DNA of 33,355 nt. Source: Candidatus Binatia bacterium. Lineage in GTDB: Bacteria > Desulfobacterota > Binatia > UBA9968 > JAJDTQ01. The notes beneath the pieces were generated by a model. It ran no database searches, was not told the origin of the DNA, and worked only from the letters and a program-made list of their open reading frames with translations. Shown in pieces: positions 6,522 to 14,127 of the stretch. Position 1 is the first letter of the stretch. Each line of letters starts with the position of its first letter. The stretch spans positions 1-33,355 of the forward strand of contig JAJDXX010000251.1 in NCBI GenBank assembly GCA_022823055.1. The letters run 5' to 3'. The position numbers and the translations under genes are program-made.

Positions 6522-8812
6522 CGCTCCTCCTTCATCGTGCGTTCCTCCTTGACCGTCGTAGTATAACGCACCCCTCTCGGCACGGGCACCGCCTGATGCA
6601 CGGTGGTGCCGTGCTTGCCTTCGGTGCGCCGGGTCGCGTCCACGGCGACGAACGCCGTGTAGTCGGACATGAGGCCGTACTCCAGGGCGGTCTTCTTGAT
6701 GGCGCCGGCCAGCTCGTTATGGGGGTCGTGGATCCAGGCCTGGCGGTCGGCGAGGTCGGCGATGCGAAGGCGCGCCCAGATGTTGGGGATGAAGGCGTGG
6801 GCGTCCTCTCCGTCCGAGTGAGGGACGGCGTATTCGACGCGCTTTCCGCCGGCGCGGCCCCGCACCACGGGCTGGCCCGGCTCGCCCGTGAACTTGCCGG
6901 TGACCACCACGGCGCGGCCGACGAAGAGGTCGGGCAGCCGCTTGGGGTAGGTGTCGGTCACCTTCATCGTTCCCCAGTCGATCTCGACGTCCGACAGGAC
7001 CGGCCGGCTGATGCGGTTGAAGAAGTAGCGCATGACTTCCGCGCCGGAATCGTCCAGTGCCAGGTAGGCGGCGGCTCCGCGCCCCACCTTGGCCATGCGG
7101 TTCAGGAGATAGCGGTTGACCGAGTCCCCCACGCCGAAGCTGAAGATCCTCGACGCTCCGATGGACTTGTGGATGGCCTCCAGTATCTCGACCTCGTTGC
7201 CGATGTAGCCGTCGGTCAGGAAGGTCACGAAGCGCAGGCGCCGGGGGTCGTGTGGAAAACTCAGGGCGGCGCGGATGCCCTCGATCATTTCCGTACCGCC
7301 GCTGCCCTTGAGTTGCCGGACGTACCGTTTCGCCCGGGCGACGTTCTCCGGCGTGGCCGGAACGGGCTCCGGCCCGAACTGGCTCGCGTTGTTGGAGAAA
7401 CGGATGACCTGGAAGGTGTCTCCGGGCTTGAGCATATCCAGGGCCGCGAGAATCGCCGCCTTGGCCTGGGCGATGGGCTCGCCATGCATGGAGCCGGAGC
7501 AGTCCAGCACGAACACCATCTCCATCGGATGCCGCGGCGCGGCGTCCAGGTGTTCGGGCGGATACAGCACCATCGTGAAGTAACCCTGCCCCTTCTTGCG
7601 GTCCACGTAGGTGAGGAGGTTCGTCTTGACGCGCCCGCCCGCCACCTTGAACTTGAGGACGAAGTCCCGGTTGGGGATCGTCGCCTGATCGGCGAGCCTG
7701 ATGGTGGCGGCCTCGGGACTCGTGCGCGTCCGGTCGATGCGGTGACTCGACTCGATGGCCTCGATGCCGACGCCGGCGTCGAGCTTCACTGTAATGCCGA
7801 TGTCGTGCCCCGATCGTTCCTCGGGGCGCAGATACCGCACGCCAGTGCCGGTCGATACGGGTTGAACGTGGGCGCGCGGAAGCGGGTGCACGGGATCCTT
7901 GGAGCCGGGCGGGTTGTAGCGCGGACCGACCACGGTGGGGAACACGAACGTGTACCAGCCGTCGCGGTAGGCCAGCGAGTGGAAGTAGCGGATATTCACG
8001 TCGATGCGCTTCCCGGGCTCGATGTTGGCCACCTTCTGCTCGAAGATGTTGGGGCGGTGCTGAGTCAGCAGGCTCGCCTGGTAGCCCTGTGCACGCGCCT
8101 CCCGGTAGATGGCCTCGGCCTCCTCCTTCTCCCTCAGGATGCCGCGGATGCGGCGTTCGCCGATGGTCATCACGAACTCGCTCACCGCCGCCTTCTCGGG
8201 CAGCGGGAACATGTAGACGGCCTCGATCTTCTCGTCGAAGGGATTCTGGAACTGCTGGGTCACGTCCACCGTGCCCACGTACCCGGTAATCGCCGCGTGG
8301 ACCTCGGTGTGCTTGAGCGGAAGCGGGATTTCCTGTTTGTCGTCGCCGGCGGAGGGCCGGGTGGCCACAAGCGCCCCCGAGCCCGGATGTTCCGGCTCCG
8401 TTGGAGACTGCTCGACTTCGACCGGCCGGCGCGCCACGATGATCCACAACTCCTCATCCGGGTCCAGAGGCCTCGCCGCCGCTATCGCCAGGTCGGCAAC
8501 TGCTGATTGAGCCATCAGCGGGGCAAGTGCCGGCCCACTCCACCCTCCCCTTTTTCCGAAAGCGCGGCGCCTGAAGGACCGCGGCATGGGCGACGATTCG
8601 GGAGCGCCGGTCCTGCGTTCGAGAGCGGCCCCGGCGGCCGGCGGAGTTGGGACATGGGCGACCTGCCCGGTGGCGCCCTGGGGCGAGGCCGGTCCCGAGG
8701 GGGCGCTGCCCGGTTCGGAGTGCGGCGCCTCGGGCGCGCATGCCCCCATCGTGAGCACCATGCACAGGGCGGCCACGGTCATCCATCTATCAGCGATTCC
8801 TTGTTGTTTCAT
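6518..8812 (-). CDS. VIT and VWA domain lipoprotein
   Basis: The 764-residue protein starts with a lipoprotein-like signal ending MGAC (Cys25), then a low-complexity Pro/Ala/Gly/Ser linker (about 26-100). A VIT domain (about 165-295) contains the typical ITGYVGTVDVTQQFQNPFDE and ILREKEEAEAIYREARAQGY segments. A von Willebrand A domain begins near 430 with a complete MIDAS: DCSGS (437-441), T507 in GSGGTEM and D534 in LTDGYIGNE. VIT-VWA proteins resemble inter-alpha-trypsin-inhibitor heavy chains and are usually exported. It is the fifth gene of the probable sigma-factor operon, 5 bp after the cohesin-like gene. Its last residues, VKEERTMKEER, come from a duplicated GGAGGA-type sequence that also provides the ribosome site of the next gene. 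The ligand is unknown, but metal-dependent adhesion or complex assembly outside the inner membrane is likely. Confidence 0.9.
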   Translation of the reverse strand: MKQQGIADRWMTVAALCMVLTMGACAPEAPHSEPGSAPSGPASPQGATGQVAHVPTPPAAGAALERRTGAPESSPMPRSFRRRAFGKRGGWSGPALAPLMAQSAVADLAIAAARPLDPDEELWIIVARRPVEVEQSPTEPEHPGSGALVATRPSAGDDKQEIPLPLKHTEVHAAITGYVGTVDVTQQFQNPFDEKIEAVYMFPLPEKAAVSEFVMTIGERRIRGILREKEEAEAIYREARAQGYQASLLTQHRPNIFEQKVANIEPGKRIDVNIRYFHSLAYRDGWYTFVFPTVVGPRYNPPGSKDPVHPLPRAHVQPVSTGTGVRYLRPEERSGHDIGITVKLDAGVGIEAIESSHRIDRTRTSPEAATIRLADQATIPNRDFVLKFKVAGGRVKTNLLTYVDRKKGQGYFTMVLYPPEHLDAAPRHPMEMVFVLDCSGSMHGEPIAQAKAAILAALDMLKPGDTFQVIRFSNNASQFGPEPVPATPENVARAKRYVRQLKGSGGTEMIEGIRAALSFPHDPRRLRFVTFLTDGYIGNEVEILEAIHKSIGASRIFSFGVGDSVNRYLLNRMAKVGRGAAAYLALDDSGAEVMRYFFNRISRPVLSDVEIDWGTMKVTDTYPKRLPDLFVGRAVVVTGKFTGEPGQPVVRGRAGGKRVEYAVPHSDGEDAHAFIPNIWARLRIADLADRQAWIHDPHNELAGAIKKTALEYGLMSDYTAFVAVDATRRTEGKHGTTVHQAVPVPRGVRYTTTVKEERTMKEER

Positions 8813-8817
8813 TTGCG

Positions 8818-9279
8818 CTATCTCCCCGACCGGTCGTTGAGGTGAATCGTGGCGTGCACGGGTTCGCCCTCCGCATTGCCGGCCGTGACCAGTCTGAGAA
8901 CGTAAGCGGGCTCGGAGTCGCCGGCGAGGCGAACGTGAACGGTCGCGATGCGGACCCGGCCCACCGGGATTTCTTTCCCGGACCGCAACGTGAAATCGGC
9001 GACGATGATGCGGTCGGCGCGGCCGTCGCTGACCGCCTTGCGGTCATAGTAGGGCGCCCTTGCGAACGCCGGACTGTCCCCGTTCTCGACCCCCACCACG
9101 CGCATCCGGCCGCCGGTTTCGGACAACTCGAACTGCCAGGCCGCCACGGGCCCGGTGGATTCCAGGTGGACGTCCAGTGCTGCGAAACGGACCTTCGCCT
9201 CTTCCGCGAACGACCAGCCGGGCAAAGCGGCGGCGCAAAGGACGAAGCAAAGCAGAATATTCGAGCGCCAGCGGCTCAT
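8818..9279 (-). CDS. Secreted cohesin-like beta-sandwich protein
   Basis: The 153-residue protein has an N-terminal signal peptide (hydrophobic core about 8-20, likely cleavage after WSFA near 25). The mature part is beta-strand rich: VRFAALDVHLESTGPVAAWQFELS, then RMRVVGVENGDSPAF, RIIVADFTL, VGRVRIATVHVRL and a final VHATIHL strand. The order xWQFELS / VVGVENG / GRVRIATVHVRL / VLRLVTAGNAEG resembles cohesin-type domains, which bind dockerins. The gene just upstream encodes a dockerin-like calcium loop, which strengthens the idea, but cohesin similarity here is remote and needs a structure prediction. Its ATG overlaps the stop of that upstream gene (ATGA), so the two are translationally coupled. 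No catalytic residues are evident. Confidence 0.6.
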   Translation of the reverse strand: MSRWRSNILLCFVLCAAALPGWSFAEEAKVRFAALDVHLESTGPVAAWQFELSETGGRMRVVGVENGDSPAFARAPYYDRKAVSDGRADRIIVADFTLRSGKEIPVGRVRIATVHVRLAGDSEPAYVLRLVTAGNAEGEPVHATIHLNDRSGR

Positions 9280-9764
9280 AGCTTCTCCGCGGAACTGTCC
9301 AACGCCACGATGCTCATGGCCAGCGCGTCAATCTTCGCCCGAGCGGCCGGCGCCTGGTCGCCGCGCGCCATCCGGGCCAGCGCAAAGGCGTCGAGAATGT
9401 CCACGGTCCCCGAGCCGTCGATGTCGTCGGATATGCTGGTGACCGTAGTGACGCCGAGGTCGGCGGGTCCCATCGGGGTGTACGTTCGCCAAAGAAGGAC
9501 ACCCACCAGGAGGCTCGCGGCCAGGCTTCCGGCCATGGCCCATCGAACCCCGGACGGATGCGCGCGCCGAGGCCGTGTCCCGAAGTGGTTTCTGGCGGCA
9601 TCGGCGATGCGCCGGTCCGCCTCTGGAGACATGACGGTCACCGACCTGTCGAGGCGGGTGAGTTCCCGGGCCAACTCCTCGGGCAGGTCGATCTCTTCTT
9701 CAACGGACGGCACGTCGTGTGCCGGCCGCGTGGAAAGGATGCCTCCGTCGTCGTCACGTTCCAT
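9276..9764 (-). CDS. Single-TM protein with dockerin-like Ca loop; probable anti-sigma position
   Basis: The 162-residue protein has a hydrophilic N-terminus (1-70, with acidic VEEEIDLPEELARELTRLD), one membrane helix at about 74-92 and a C-terminal extracytoplasmic segment. There, DDIDGSGTVDILDAFALARM (113-132) matches a dockerin type I/EF-hand-like loop, with D114, D116, S118, D122 and D125 at ligand positions. A second, loop-less helix (AKIDALAMSIVALDS, 144-157) could complete a half-degenerate dockerin. It lies 38 bp after the ECF sigma gene, the usual place for an anti-sigma factor. No zinc-binding HxxxCxxC motif is present, so the anti-sigma role rests on gene order and topology only. 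GGGGTGGA before the ATG serves as ribosome site. The dockerin-like reading is well supported by the motif. Confidence 0.72.
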   Translation of the reverse strand: MERDDDGGILSTRPAHDVPSVEEEIDLPEELARELTRLDRSVTVMSPEADRRIADAARNHFGTRPRRAHPSGVRWAMAGSLAASLLVGVLLWRTYTPMGPADLGVTTVTSISDDIDGSGTVDILDAFALARMARGDQAPAARAKIDALAMSIVALDSSAEKL

Positions 9765-9802
9765 GGTTCCACCCCGTTAAGCGCGCGAGACCGGCAAAAG
9801 GT

Positions 9803-10384
9803 TCACGGCTTGCCGAAATCCTTGATCTCCGGGCTTTCCCGCAGCTCCCTGACCGCGAGATGGAGCCGGGACTTGACGGTGCCGAGGGGTATGGAAAGGG
9901 TGTCCGCGATGTCCTGCAGGGACATGTCGTCGACGAAACGCAGGAGCAGCACCTCGCGGCGCTCCGCGGACAGACGGGCCAGGGCCGACGACAACCGCGC
10001 CGCGTCTCGCTCCGCCGGATCGGTGCCGCCGGGCGCCGGCAGCCGGTCCGGGTCGAACTCCTCGGAGTCGTCCAGGCGCGCGTGTTGGCGCAGGGAAGAA
10101 AGGGTCAGGTTCTTGGCGACCGGATAGAGCAACGACCGGAGCTGCGCCGTGAGCACCAGCCCTTCGCCCGTGGGGGGGAACTTCTTCAGCAGGTAGAGAA
10201 ACGTCTCCTGCAGCACGTCGACGGCCGCGTCCCGGTCGGCGCCGAACCGCAGGGCCACCCGCGTGACGTAGTCGCGGTGCCGCCGGTACAGCGTTTCAAA
10301 GCCCTGGACCGCCTCATCGCGGTCGCCGCGGTTGCATAGCTCCACCAGCTCCCTGTCGCTGCGTCGGTCCAACGGCTGTGCCAT
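9803..10384 (-). CDS. ECF-family RNA polymerase sigma factor
   Basis: The 193-residue protein has sigma region 2 at about 25-100 (FETLYRRHRDYVTRVALRF, then DVLQETFLYLLKK, the -10-binding helix) and region 4 at about 133-183 (LSAERREVLLLRFVDDMSLQ, then IPLGTVKSRLHLAVREL, a helix-turn-helix). There is no region 1.1 or 3, as expected for a group 4 (extracytoplasmic function) sigma factor. It directly precedes the TM/dockerin-like gene and may control its own operon. A GGAATTT with a downstream CCCTATACT lies 20-55 bp upstream, which could be an autoregulated promoter. The signal sensed is unknown. Confidence 0.93.
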   Translation of the reverse strand: MAQPLDRRSDRELVELCNRGDRDEAVQGFETLYRRHRDYVTRVALRFGADRDAAVDVLQETFLYLLKKFPPTGEGLVLTAQLRSLLYPVAKNLTLSSLRQHARLDDSEEFDPDRLPAPGGTDPAERDAARLSSALARLSAERREVLLLRFVDDMSLQDIADTLSIPLGTVKSRLHLAVRELRESPEIKDFGKP

Positions 10385-10391
10385 GGAGCGT

Positions 10392-10426
10392 CCAGTATAG
10401 GGCTTCCCCGGCGGCGGGGAAATTCC
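10392..10426 (-). promoter_or_regulatory. Possible sigma-gene promoter with an embedded hairpin
   Basis: On the minus strand, GGAATTT is followed by the perfect 7-bp stem-loop TTCCCCG-CCGC-CGGGGAA (10404-10421) and then CCCTATACT, just before the sigma ATG. GGAA-type -35 boxes are common for ECF promoters and TATACT is a fair -10 hexamer. It sits in the 51-bp gap after the DCC-family gene. It could be a promoter, an mRNA processing hairpin, or both; the evidence is motif-level only. Confidence 0.3.
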
Positions 10427-10435
10427 GTCTCGCCG

Positions 10436-10846
10436 TCACTTCCGAAAACCCGACTTGCCGGCCATCCAGAGACCCACCTGACGCAACCGCCGGAACCACG
10501 GGTAGAAAAAACGCGCCCGTTCGGAACTGGATCCCACCCATCTCGTGAGCATGTTGACCCAGCCGGACTCAACGGCCAGAGATCCGAGCACCGTCATGGC
10601 CTCGGCTCCTTGGTAGCGCCGGCCCTCCAACACGAGGATCATGCCGTCCTCGATATCGCATCCGTCCCGCCGCAACTCGTCCACGAGGTCGGGGGCGTTT
10701 CTGCCGTCGATGAACCGCAACCGCCTCCCGTCGGCGGTCTTGAACCTGGACTTCCGCGCGTACGTCCGGCAGTAGATGCATTCGCCGTCGTAAAGCAGAA
10801 AGTCGTTGTCTCCGCTGGAGTCCGTTTTACAATCCTTCCGAGTCAG
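10436..10846 (-). CDS. DCC-family (DUF393/YuxK-like) thiol-disulfide oxidoreductase, no canonical start codon
   Basis: The track shows only a 94-aa piece from a TTG at 10720, which would delete the active site. In the same frame upstream the sequence reads FLLYDGECIYCRTYARKS, the DxxCxxC hallmark of the DCC family, so the real protein is longer. The frame stays open to a TGA about 15 nt beyond 10846, but contains no ATG, GTG or TTG before the motif. CTG at 10846 is the best available start, giving about 136 residues, a normal family length. Either a CTG start is used, the start was lost, or a sequencing error hides it. The C-terminal part (GSLAVESGWVNMLTRWVG, FYPWFRRLRQ) fits the family. It precedes the sigma gene by 51 bp and is divergent from the dioxygenase gene with only 14 bp between. 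Confidence 0.72.
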   Translation of the reverse strand: MTRKDCKTDSSGDNDFLLYDGECIYCRTYARKSRFKTADGRRLRFIDGRNAPDLVDELRRDGCDIEDGMILVLEGRRYQGAEAMTVLGSLAVESGWVNMLTRWVGSSSERARFFYPWFRRLRQVGLWMAGKSGFRK

Positions 10847-10860
10847 CCTATGATTTTCTC

Positions 10861-11496
10861 ATGTGGAAGCGTACGTTCTCCCGCCGCGGCGCCTTGTTTG
10901 CCGCGGCAGCCGCGGGTGTCACGGGCCTGTCGTGGCTGGCCCGTTCGCGGGCGACGCTCCTGGACTATCCTTTTTCCGGTCCCGCCCCGGACCGCTCGCT
11001 CGGACTCGCGCCGCCGCTTGACTGCACCCGTGCCATACCCGAGACGACCGAGGGACCGTTCTATACGCCGGGGACGCCGCGCCGGACCAATCTGCGGGAA
11101 CCCGGCTCGAACGGCCGGCGGCTGGTGCTGACGGGACTCGTGCTCTCGCCGGACTGCCGCCCCATCGGCGGGGCCGTGGTCGACATCTGGCATGCCGACG
11201 AGCACGGTCGCTACGACAACTCCGGTTTCCGGTACCGCGGCCATCAGTACACCGACGCCGCCGGAGCGTTTCGCTTCGAGACCATCCGGCCCGTGCGCTA
11301 CACGGGGCGCACGCCGCATATCCACGTCAAGGTCCAGGGCTCGTCCACGCGCCCGCTCACCACCCAGCTCTACTTTCCCGACGTGCCCGAGGACAACGCC
11401 CGGGACGGTATCTTTCACGACGACCTGCTGATGGACCTGAGGCGCACCTCACAAGGCTGGCTCGGACGCTTCGATTTCGTGCTCGCGCCGGCCTGA
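10861..11496 (+). CDS. Tat-exported intradiol ring-cleavage dioxygenase-like protein
   Basis: The 211-residue protein begins TFSRRGALFAAAAAGVTGLS, a twin-arginine-type signal, so it is probably exported folded. The core is the intradiol (catechol/protocatechuate) dioxygenase fold: ETTEGPFYTP (61-70), a GLVLSPDCRPIGGAVVDIWH strand pair (92-111), DEHGRYDN with Tyr118, PVRYTGR with Tyr147, and TPHIHVKV with His153 and His155. These four are the expected non-haem Fe(III) ligands and all are present. Exported intradiol-like enzymes are known but poorly characterised; many have no proven catechol activity. No catechol-pathway gene is adjacent. There is no clear Shine-Dalgarno. The only space before the start is a 14-bp gap to the divergent DCC gene, so its promoter must overlap that gene. 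Confidence 0.87.
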   Translation: MWKRTFSRRGALFAAAAAGVTGLSWLARSRATLLDYPFSGPAPDRSLGLAPPLDCTRAIPETTEGPFYTPGTPRRTNLREPGSNGRRLVLTGLVLSPDCRPIGGAVVDIWHADEHGRYDNSGFRYRGHQYTDAAGAFRFETIRPVRYTGRTPHIHVKVQGSSTRPLTTQLYFPDVPEDNARDGIFHDDLLMDLRRTSQGWLGRFDFVLAPA

Positions 11497-11573
11497 TGCC
11501 GACCGCCGCCCCAACGAATTGACCGAACAGGCCCAATCCACGGGCTCCCGCTTTCGCCAGTCTCGGTCACGGC

Positions 11574-11906
11574 CTACCTCACGTAACGAAACTCCAGCGT
11601 GGTACAGCCTTCCTCGGTCCGGTAGGGACCGTGCTTCATTCCCGGGGGCCGGCAGGCATACATGCCCTTCTTGAGAAGCCTGTCCCCATCCCACTGGCTT
11701 CCCTCCACGATGTACACCTCCTCCCAGAAATCGTGGACGAAGGTCTCCGTGCTCGCGCCACCGGGGTCCACCTTGAGAAGCCGGGTGACGAAACCGATCT
11801 CCGGGTCCTCGGTCAGGATCTTCTGATAGTGACCCGGCGGCGCGCCCTCCACCGGCACCCAGGGCAGGTCGTCCACCGGAAAGAACTCGAGCTCTGGCTT
11901 GGGCAT
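11574..11906 (-). CDS. Small cupin-domain protein (ChrR-like cupin)
   Basis: A single-domain cupin of 110 residues. The ATG at 11906 is chosen over the track's start at 11942 because AAGGAGG lies 9 nt before it. Cupin motif 1 appears as ETFVHDFWEEVYIVEG (54-69, with H58 and E62/E63) and motif 2 as CRPPGMKHGPY (85-95, with H92), so a mononuclear metal site is likely. The sequence resembles the ChrR-type cupins found both in anti-sigma factors and in small dioxygenase or isomerase-like enzymes; without an N-terminal zinc domain the enzyme-like form is more probable. It is convergent with the dioxygenase gene and divergent from the MFS gene 61 bp away. Substrate unknown. Confidence 0.82.
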   Translation of the reverse strand: MPKPELEFFPVDDLPWVPVEGAPPGHYQKILTEDPEIGFVTRLLKVDPGGASTETFVHDFWEEVYIVEGSQWDGDRLLKKGMYACRPPGMKHGPYRTEEGCTTLEFRYVR

Positions 11907-11967
11907 GGCCGAACCTCCTTGATTCGTCGTGTTTCTATGCACCGACGGCTATCCTATCATACGACGC

Positions 11968-13203
11968 ATGGCCAGCGGCACGAGGGAAATGTACATCATC
12001 GCCGTCTTCTGTCTGGCGCAATCCCTGGCCCAGATCGGCGCCATGGCGTTCGCGGCGCTGCTGCCGGCCTTCTTCGCGGAATGGTCCCTCAGCCACGCGC
12101 AGGCGGGGTGGCTTTCCGGCATCATGTTCGGCGCCTACGCCGCCGCGGTGCCGATCCTGCTGCCGCTGACGGACCGCGTCGACGCGCGCAGGGTCTACAT
12201 GTGCGCGGTTTCCATCACCATGCTTTCCCATCTCGGCATGGCCTTCCTGGCCGAGGGCTTCTGGACCGGCCTCGTCTTCCGCGCGCTGAACGGCATCGGC
12301 TGGGCCGGCACCTACATGGTGGGGCTCAAGGCGTTGTCCGAACGGGTGGAGGGGCCGGCGCAATCGCGCGCCGTGGCCGTTCACGGCGCCAGCACGGGGA
12401 TCAGCAGCTCGTTCTCCTTCGTCATCGCCGGCGCCGTGACGGCGCAATTCGGCTGGCAGGCCGCGTTCATGGTCGGGGCCGGCGGGGCGTTCGGGGCGTT
12501 GCTCGTGGCCCTGACCCTGTTCCCGGCAAGTCCGAGGAGGGAGCGGCCGGCCTCCGCGGCACGGCTCCTGGACTTCAAGCCGGTGCTCCGCAATGCCTCG
12601 GTCATGGCCTATGCCCTGGGATACTGCGTGCACACCTGGGAGATGTTCGTCGTCCGTTCCTGGATGGTGACGTTCCTGACCTTCGCGGCGGCCCAGGGCC
12701 ACGGTGCGCCGAATGTCCTCGTTCCGACCGTGGTGGCGACCCTGGCGAGCCTGCTCGGCACGGCCTCCAGCGTCCTCGGCAACGAGATGGCGCGGCGCCT
12801 CGGCCGCAAGCGCTGGATCCTGCTCGTCTTCACGATATCCATGGCATTGGCGCTGGCAGTCGGCTTTACGGCGGGGGCAGGATACGGTACGGCCGCTGTC
12901 GTCTGTCTCCTCTACAACGCGGCGATCTACGCGGACTCCTCGTCGCTCACTGCCGGCACGGTCGGCAATGCCGACCCCGAGAGGCGCGGCGCCGCGCTGG
13001 CCGTGCACGCGATGCTGGGATACGGCGGCGGCTTTGTCGGGCCGTTGATGATGGGCCTGATCCTGCACGTGCTCGGCGGCGAAAGCGTGGTCAACTGGGG
13101 CATCGCCTTCGGCCACATCGCCATCGTGCTACTCGTGGGGCCGCTGGCCATCCGCGTTCTCAAGCCGCTTGACCTGCCCGGCGACCGGCCCGGCGCGGAC
13201 TAG
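11968..13203 (+). CDS. MFS transporter, 12 TM
   Basis: About 411 residues with 12 predicted membrane helices in the usual 6+6 layout. A motif-A-like PLTDRVDARRVYM follows the second helix (cytoplasmic loop 2-3), and a related NEMARRLGRKRWIL occurs in the second half at loop 8-9. ATG at 11968 (MASGTREMYI) is preferred to the track's GTG at 11929, which adds 13 hydrophilic residues and overlaps the likely divergent promoter region. The family exports or imports small molecules with proton coupling; nothing in the sequence fixes the substrate. The divergent cupin gene could be functionally related but shares no operon. The C-terminus converges with the desaturase gene 13 bp away. Confidence 0.88.
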   Translation: MASGTREMYIIAVFCLAQSLAQIGAMAFAALLPAFFAEWSLSHAQAGWLSGIMFGAYAAAVPILLPLTDRVDARRVYMCAVSITMLSHLGMAFLAEGFWTGLVFRALNGIGWAGTYMVGLKALSERVEGPAQSRAVAVHGASTGISSSFSFVIAGAVTAQFGWQAAFMVGAGGAFGALLVALTLFPASPRRERPASAARLLDFKPVLRNASVMAYALGYCVHTWEMFVVRSWMVTFLTFAAAQGHGAPNVLVPTVVATLASLLGTASSVLGNEMARRLGRKRWILLVFTISMALALAVGFTAGAGYGTAAVVCLLYNAAIYADSSSLTAGTVGNADPERRGAALAVHAMLGYGGGFVGPLMMGLILHVLGGESVVNWGIAFGHIAIVLLVGPLAIRVLKPLDLPGDRPGAD

Positions 13204-13216
13204 CCTGGTGTCCCGA

Positions 13217-14038
13217 TCAAGAAAATCGGCGCAAGGAACTGGCGAGCCCTACGAGGGAAAGACTGTAGATAAGCCACTTGGACGGATCGAAGTTATACCA
13301 CTGGGGGCCGTTCCGATAATCGCTTTGATACCTGTGGTGATAATTGTGGTAGCCCTCTCCGAAGGTGATGAGCGAGATCCACCAACTGTCACGACTGGAG
13401 TCGGACGTCCCGTGAGGTTGGGCACCCCACAGGTGACAAATGGAATTGATGCAAAACGTGGAGTTCAAGACGAAAAAGGTCCGCCCCACTCCGGCGAGCA
13501 GGAAACATCCCAGCCCCCCGAACCAGCCGTCGTACAAGAACCCCACCACGAACGGCAGCGCCAAGCCGGAAAGGACAATGGGGATGTAGTAACGGTGTTG
13601 CCACATTACGACGGCGTCCTGTTGCAGCTTGCGGGCAAACTTGTCGTCTTTGTGGGGATCGCTCCAGAACAACCAACCACAATGGCTATGCCAGAACCCC
13701 CGCTTGGCATTGTAGGGATCTTCTTCCCGGTCGCACCGGGCATGATGGCGGATATGGTCCGCCGTCCATCTGAGGCCCGAATTTTGCAGCGCCCACCCTC
13801 CCGCGATCAAGAGAAGGCCTTTCACCCAACGGGTGCAGGCAAAGCTGCGGTGCGCCAACAAACGGTGATACCCCACGGTGATGCCCAGTCCCGTGATGAT
13901 ATAGAGCACGACGAACATGGCCCAATCGACCAGGGAATAACCATAAAAATACCCGTGCGCCGGCAACCCAATGATCGCACCGCCCGTGACGCCGGCAAAC
14001 AGCGTCACGTTCAAGAGATTAAGACTTCGTCCCGGCAT
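13217..14038 (-). CDS. Acyl-CoA/acyl-lipid desaturase (membrane fatty-acid desaturase)
   Basis: The 273-residue membrane diiron enzyme has the three histidine boxes of the delta-9 (stearoyl-CoA type) family: HRLLAH (58-63), HIRHH (95-99) and HNYHH (231-235), plus the CHLWG segment (201-205) that supplies another ligand in the family. Four hydrophobic helices surround them. It would introduce a cis double bond into a saturated acyl chain and so tune membrane fluidity. GAGGAAG lies 5 nt upstream of the ATG. The gene is visibly less GC-rich than its neighbours: a 60-nt sample (13261-13320) is 50% GC, while a sample in the adjacent LivG-LivF gene (14281-14340) is about 70%. This suggests recent acquisition. 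It has no operon partners. Confidence 0.93.
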   Translation of the reverse strand: MPGRSLNLLNVTLFAGVTGGAIIGLPAHGYFYGYSLVDWAMFVVLYIITGLGITVGYHRLLAHRSFACTRWVKGLLLIAGGWALQNSGLRWTADHIRHHARCDREEDPYNAKRGFWHSHCGWLFWSDPHKDDKFARKLQQDAVVMWQHRYYIPIVLSGLALPFVVGFLYDGWFGGLGCFLLAGVGRTFFVLNSTFCINSICHLWGAQPHGTSDSSRDSWWISLITFGEGYHNYHHRYQSDYRNGPQWYNFDPSKWLIYSLSLVGLASSLRRFS

Positions 14039-14127
14039 TCAAACTTCCTCTACCTTTCTTTTGTGCCCAACCAGTCTCCCGCACGGATCACGTCAAACCG
14101 CGCGGTACATGGCACCAATTCCTTCCT

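Noticed and set aside
6596-8506. 636-aa plus-strand and 576-aa minus-strand frames over the VWA gene
   Set aside because: Both overlap the VIT-VWA frame, which has a lipobox and full MIDAS; the other frames are low-complexity shadows.
9276-9764. Standard zinc-binding anti-sigma factor
   Set aside because: No HxxxCxxC motif is present. The gene position and single TM fit an anti-sigma role, but the sequence does not prove it.
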